A stretch of 64,000 nucleotides of DNA from Galbula dea (Eukaryota; Chordata; Aves; Piciformes; Galbulidae), in contig VWZX01004771.1 of NCBI GenBank assembly GCA_013399015.1, positions 186,001 through 250,000 on the forward strand, written 5' to 3'. The translations under genes were made by a program, and so were the position numbers. How positions within the stretch are numbered: the first letter of the stretch is position 1; each line of letters starts with the position of its first letter. The notes beneath the pieces were generated by a model, which did no database searches, was not told the origin of the DNA, and saw nothing but the letters and a program-made list of their open reading frames with translations. This document shows, one piece after another, positions 59,996 through 64,000 of the stretch.

Positions 59996-60147
59996 CACAC
60001 AGAATCACAGAGTGCCAGGGGTTGGAAGGGACCTGGAAAGCTCATCTAATCCAACCCCCTGCCAAAGCAGGATTCTACCCTGACTGGGAATCGAACCTGG
60101 CCCCCGGTGGTGAGAGCACTGAATCCTAACTGCTAGAGCACCACTAA
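59996..60147 (-). mobile_element. SINE-like chimera: tRNA-Glu head + CR1 3' tail
   Basis: Read on the minus strand, a tRNA-Glu-like sequence (60147 to 60076) is followed by GAAT and a CR1 3' end (60071 to 59996). The CR1 part starts at the hairpin CCTGCTTTGGCAGG and continues GGGTTGGATTAGATGAGC, GGTCCCTTCCAACCCC and CTGTGATTCTGTGT. Total length is about 150 bases. The layout equals the 5S chimera at 29210: polymerase III head, no body, CR1 tail entered at the same base. I see no convincing target-site duplication. tRNA-headed SINEs with CR1 tails are known in reptiles and in passerine birds (TguSINE1, described with a tRNA-Ile head); a tRNA-Glu head would be different from that. Confidence 0.9.
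60076..60147 (-). pseudogene. tRNA-Glu (CTC)-derived sequence
   Basis: Minus strand: TGGTGCTCTAGCAGTTAGGA, then CAGTGCTCTCACCACCG with CTC in the anticodon position, then GGTTCGATTCC (an exact B box), then CAGTCAGGGTA. By eye about 80% of positions match a vertebrate tRNA-Glu. The 5' acceptor strand (TTTAG instead of TCCCT) no longer pairs with the 3' strand CAGGGTA, and CR1 follows, so it is not a working tRNA gene. Confidence 0.92.
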
Positions 60148-60440
60148 ATCTTCACAGTCCAAAAGTTGGTGGTGTCTTCATTGGAGACTCAGAGTAATTT
60201 GGTTTTCTGAAGTTGTTCTATTGTACTTCATGCCCATCAGCAGAGATATGACTGCTCAAATGGCTGATGCCTGAAGTGAATGTCCTAACCATCCATGACA
60301 TACCCTAGTCAAATCTTTATTCTAGAGTGTGGAATACCTCCAGAACAAGGAATTCTTTTATTTTTTTACCTCATTTGAAGACATCTAAGATATTGTATTC
60401 CCCTGTTCCCTCATTCTGTCTTGATCCAATCAGATCAACA

Positions 60441-60890
60441 GTCATAGAATCACAGAATGTTTGAGTTGGAAGAGACCTTAAAGATCATCTAGTTCCAACC
60501 CCTCTGCTGTGGGCAGAGACACCTTCCAATAGACCAGCTTGCTCAAGGCCTCATCCAGGCTACTTTTGAACACTGCCAAGGACAGGCCATTCACAACTTC
60601 TGTGGGCAACTTCTGCTTTCTCACCATCCTCACCATAAAGAATTTTTTCCTACTGTCTAATCTAACCCTAGCCTCTTTCAGTTTAAAACCATCGCCCTTT
60701 GTCCTATCACTACTTTCCCTGGTAAAGAGTCCCTCCCCATCTTTCTTACCTGCAAGTACTGAAAGTCTGCAAGAAGGTCTCTCTGGAGCCTTCTCTTCTC
60801 CATGCTGAACAACCCCAACTCTCTCAGCCTGTCCTCCCAGCAGAGGGGTTCCAGCCCTCGGATCATTTTAAAGCCCTCGTAACCTCTCTA
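60441..60890 (-). mobile_element. CR1, about 450 bp, of a separate tail type
   Basis: AGTCATAGAATCACAGAATG, TTTGAGTTGGAAGAGACCTT, then CTGCTGTGGGCAGAGACACC and AGACCAGCTTGCTCAAGGCC in place of the class 1-3 signatures. ORF2 codons are open on the minus strand (MIRGLEPLCWEDRLRELGLF; SMEKRRLQRDLLADFQYLQV). Ends near AAAGCCCTCGTAACC. Confidence 0.92.
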
Positions 60891-61652
60891 CTCACTCCCC
60901 ATTAATCTGTGCTTTCAACTGTGTGAATGTCTCCATTCTTAGGGGTGATTTATGCAATTTCTCTAAAGTCATACCATAGAAAGACTGACCAAACCAAATG
61001 CATGGCTCTGCACATTCTCTAAATGCATGTTCTACAGATGCTGACTTTAATTTATAGCAGAATTCTTTTCATTCCTGCTAAAAATCACTTAAACTGCAGA
61101 CATCTTGGGCCTCTAACTGGTGATACTACTGCTGCCTCTGCAGTCCTTGATTCTTCTGCCATCTGTTATTTATTCACTGCATCTTGCCAGATGCTATTGG
61201 GCAGACTTTTCAGAGCAAAGACTGTCTTCATGGGTGCTTCCCACTGCAATTAGAATCCTCAGGTATTGCTGCAGTGTGGCCAGTGATGCCAAGTGTTGTC
61301 AGGAAGCAAGGTTGGACATCCAGCATCCCCAGCTCCTGACTGGGTGCCTGGGGAGTGTCCAGTTCGGTTCTAGGTTTAGATGTAACTGGGTTGCCACACC
61401 GAAAGGCAAGTCCCTGGTAAGGGATGCCTGTCTCCAGTCACACTGCTATTCTGAACCAAAAATGAGAGGGGTTTTGTTTCCTTGGGTCCAGTGTGGGTTC
61501 AGCAAAGACTTGGGGCTAACAGTTCAAGTTCATTCCCATTCCAGAGAAAATAGCAGTACCAACCAGCTCAGTCTTGGATTCAGTGTGACTGTTTTCGGTG
61601 CTCTATCTGCTGCCCTACTGAGTCACCAAACCTCTTTTGGAACATACTAAAG
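60891..61652. other. Unique non-coding sequence
   Basis: The longest open frame of the window lies here (61120-61650, plus, 176 codons). It shows no domain, no signal of protein-like composition that I trust, and no splice or promoter context, so I do not call it a gene. Confidence 0.4.
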
Positions 61653-61922
61653 AATCACACAATCACACAATGTTAGGGGTTAGAAGGGACCTCTGGAGAC
61701 CATCTAGTCCAACGCCCCTGGCAGAGCAGGTTCACCTAGAGCAGGTTGCACAGGATGGAATGCAGGCAGGTATAGAATGTCTTCAGAGAAGGAGACTCCA
61801 CCACCTCTCTGGGCAGCCTGGGCCACTGATCCATTACTCTCGGAGAAGTTCCTCCTTAAGTTTAGGTGGAACTTCCTATATTCAGGTTGTACCCCTTACC
61901 TCTTGTCCTGTCACTGGGTACC
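61653..61922 (-). mobile_element. CR1 3' end, 5'-truncated, of a separate tail type
   Basis: AATCACACAATCACACAATG, GGGACCTCTGGAGACCATCT, then CTGGCAGAGCAGGTTCACCT and AGAGCAGGTTGCACAGGATG as the distinguishing stretch, GAGACTCCACCACCTCTCTG and CCTCTTGTCCTGTCACTGGG. Ends at the ORF2 boundary. Confidence 0.92.
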
Positions 61923-62586
61923 AAATGTAAGGGAAACATTTTTGTGCAAACCTCTTACTTTTGTTTTGGTTTGAGTCTCAAAGGCAGATGCACATAGATG
62001 TTCTGATGACTATTCTGAGCAGCTAGCTCAGGCAGTCTGGCCCTCTCACTGCACACCCTAACAACTCCACACCATAGAAGTCTGTTCCCTCAGGGAACTG
62101 GGAACACAAATTGTTTAGAAAGCCACAGAGGGAAAGTTCCTGCCCACAGTACACCGAAGCATAACAGCCGAAATCTCATCAGCCGCATCTGTCTTTAGGA
62201 CAGCTCCCAATAACAGGAGGAGTTTTCCCACAGTCTCAACCTCCTTCATCTGGGTGGTGGTGGAAAATCAGCAGGACCATCTCTCCCCTAAGCCAATTCA
62301 GATGTCTGAGACAAAACAATTTCTTGTGCATGTCCCCTCTAGCTCTGCCTGGCACCGTTACCCTGCCGACAAGGGCAGAATTAATTTCCCCTTCTCCATT
62401 CACAGCAAATAAAGAATACAATGTTCACTCGGCATCATTTTCATCTTTCATCTTAATTATCACTGCAAAGACTACAGAAATCATTATCTTGATGATGATG
62501 AACGTCCAATTAGCATTTCCCATAGAAATTTCAGCTCATGAAGGAGGCTGTAATGGAGAATGCAAATTCCTAATGGTCTCTCTTTT

Positions 62587-62620
<34 letters not shown>

Positions 62621-63002
62621 CCCCTGGCTGAAAAATTGAGGTGCTTAACAAAATGAAATTTAATATGAGCCATTTTGAAACAAGTTAAGAACTTTAATTA
62701 CTTGAAAGGGAAGGGGGGAAGAAGAGACTGAAAGTAAATCTTAAAAATGGGCATATTTTAAAGGACCTTGCTTTTCCAGTCCGTTGCTCAAGCCTTCTCC
62801 TCCACATAGCTAACCACTTGTCTGGTTGAGCTCAGTAAGTTTTAAACTGTTGTGAAAGTTGGTAGGAGCAATTTCTTTCATTAGTAATACTATTTAGTAA
62901 ATTGAAAAAGTATTCCAAGTCAATATTCTGTCGTCTCTAATATCACATTTTAATTGATTCCCATCCACAGTACTTACATACAGAGTGAAATTGGCAGTAA
63001 TT
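61923..63002. other. Unique non-coding sequence with a pyrimidine tract
   Basis: A TTTTC-type tract lies at 62578-62624. 62330-62560 and 62640-62720 are AT-rich and repeat-free, with a texture like conserved non-coding DNA. No gene recognised. Confidence 0.4.
62578..62624. repeat. (TTTTC)n pyrimidine tract
   Basis: T runs broken by single C at roughly 5-base spacing, ending in CCCC. Confidence 0.92.
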
Positions 63003-63490
63003 GACCTGGACATGCTGGAGAGTTGGGTGAAGGGGAACCTCATGAAGGGCAAGTGTAAAATCCTGCAGCTGGAGAGGAGTAACCTCATGCACCTCTACAG
63101 GTTAGGGGTTGACCTGCTGGGAAGCAGCTCCATGGAGAAGGGCCTAGAAGTGCTGGTGGACAACAAGTTCAGCATGAGCCAGCAATGTGCTCTTGTGGCG
63201 AGGAAGGCCAGTGGTCTCCTGGGGTGCATTAAGAAGAGCGTGACCAGCAGATCAAGGGAGGTTCCACCTGAACACAAGAAAAATCTTTGCTGTGAGGATG
63301 CCAGAGCCCTGGCCCAGGCTGCCCAGAGAGGTTGTGGAGTCTCCTTCTCTAGAGAGATTCCAAACCTGCCTGAATGCAATCCTTGGCAGCCTGCTCTGGG
63401 TGACCCAGCTTCACCAGGGGTAGCTGGACTAGATAGTACCCAGAGGTCCCTGGCAACCCTCACCATGCTGGGGCTCTGTGATTATTATAT
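63003..63490 (+). mobile_element. CR1 (class 1), about 490 bp with a large internal deletion
   Basis: It starts GACCTGGACATGCTGGAGAG and reads ORF2 codons (KCKILQLERSNLMHLYRLGV; VDNKFSMSQQCALVARKASG). At 63262 it jumps from GGGAGGTT straight to CCACCTGAACAC, skipping about 330 bases present in the copy at 29181. It ends with a modified class 1 tail (CACCAGGGGTAGCTGGACTA) and GGCTCTGTGATTAT. The reading frame stays open across the deletion for a further stretch (frame 62985-63512), probably by chance. Confidence 0.93.
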
Positions 63491-64000
63491 CATTGCCATT
63501 GCAAGGCAGTAAGAGACACAAGTCCCTGCAGAGGTGTGTGTAGCAATATGCCAGTTGGATTAATTTCCCCTGGATGGCTTTGATTTTTGGGAAAATTAAT
63601 TCAGCCAGCAATTTTAGAAGCATCTCAAGTACTATTTGCACATAGGAGCTGCCATTACAAGTGAGTCATGGGAGCCACATTATCTAGTTTGTCATCTCTG
63701 ATTAGAGATGATAATTGGTTCCCTGAGCCAGCAAAAAACAGACCTTTTCCCCTGTCCTTCTATCTAAGCCTGCAGACAATTGTAACAGTACAAAGCAAAA
63801 CTATACCTGATCCAAAATACTCCCTTACCTCCCTCTTCCTCTTCTTCTCCCACTTTCCCATTGGTCCCAAATTGGTTCCAAGATACATTTTTCAGGATCA
63901 ATATCTTGTGGCACAGATATGCAAAGAGAGGTGCTGCACTGGGTCTAGGAATTGCAGCAAAAGCATTTGGCAGCCTTGGAATGGTCTCCTTCAGAAAATG
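63491..64000. other. Unique non-coding sequence to window end
   Basis: No gene or repeat recognised. Confidence 0.4.

Noticed and set aside
60076..60147. A working tRNA-Glu gene
   Set aside because: The acceptor stem no longer pairs, there is an extra base near the 5' side, and a CR1 tail follows directly.
59975..60160. Target-site duplication around the tRNA chimera (AAATCACAG and AAATCTTCACAG)
   Set aside because: The two stretches differ by an insertion and are low in complexity, so the match is not convincing.
61120..61650. Longest open frame, 176 codons, plus strand
   Set aside because: No recognisable domain, no promoter, splice or poly(A) context; a frame of this length is plausible by chance in 64 kb of six-frame sequence.
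1..64000. Endogenous retrovirus, LTR pair, CRISPR array or bacterial-type operon
   Set aside because: I saw no paired long direct repeats, primer-binding site or viral motifs, no spaced repeats, and no dense gene layout; the sequence is vertebrate non-coding DNA.

Overview
This window looks like non-coding nuclear DNA from a bird. The main evidence is about 38 fragments of the CR1 non-LTR retrotransposon on both strands. Most end in the avian CR1 3' signature: a GGTTGGA-type motif, then TCCCTTCCAACCC, then short repeats of ATTCTRTG. By my hand count they cover about 12 kb of 64 kb (near 19%). That is dense for a bird and would fit woodpecker relatives (Piciformes) or hornbill/hoopoe relatives (Bucerotiformes); the lineage is inference. 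I recognise no complete protein-coding gene, no LTR provirus and no CpG-rich promoter. Open frames of 60-176 codons are either CR1 ORF2 remnants or look like chance. The window is probably intergenic or deep intronic.

Layout. 1-16 kb: mostly unique AT-rich sequence with short or old CR1 pieces and an 87-bp tandem duplication at 6.55 kb. 16-31.8 kb: the richest CR1 stretch, with two long minus-strand copies (16.2, 20.65 kb), a CR1 interrupted by another CR1 (25.5 kb), and a CR1 interrupted by a 5S rRNA-headed SINE-like element (29.2 kb). 32-47.8 kb: shorter copies, several of them bare 3' tails. 47.8-51.6 kb: CR1-free, holding the only exon-like sequence I could find (48.56-48.91 kb, minus strand, unidentified). 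51.6-53.2 kb: two longer minus-strand CR1 copies. 53.2-58.9 kb: the longest CR1-free block. 58.9-64 kb: five CR1-derived insertions, one of them a tRNA-Glu-headed SINE-like element.

Most interesting point. Two elements fuse a polymerase III gene to a short CR1 3' tail: 5S rRNA at 29210-29384 and tRNA-Glu (CTC anticodon) at 59996-60147, both minus strand. In both, the CR1 part starts at the same place, the base of a small CCTGC...GCAGG hairpin just before the conserved 3' end. Two further tail-only copies (35890, 38840) begin at the same hairpin. This suggests short RNAs acquiring the minimal CR1 3' end and being mobilised by CR1 reverse transcriptase. The 5S copy sits cleanly inside a CR1 body, so it moved as one unit.

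CR1 copies fall into tail groups used below. Class 1 has the CCTGC...GCAGG hairpin and GATCTCCAGAGGTCCC. Class 2 reads (complement) AACCCAGCACTGCCAG with CCATGTCCCTCAGCACC. Class 3 reads (complement) ATCAGGTTGCTCAGAG. A few copies fit none of these.
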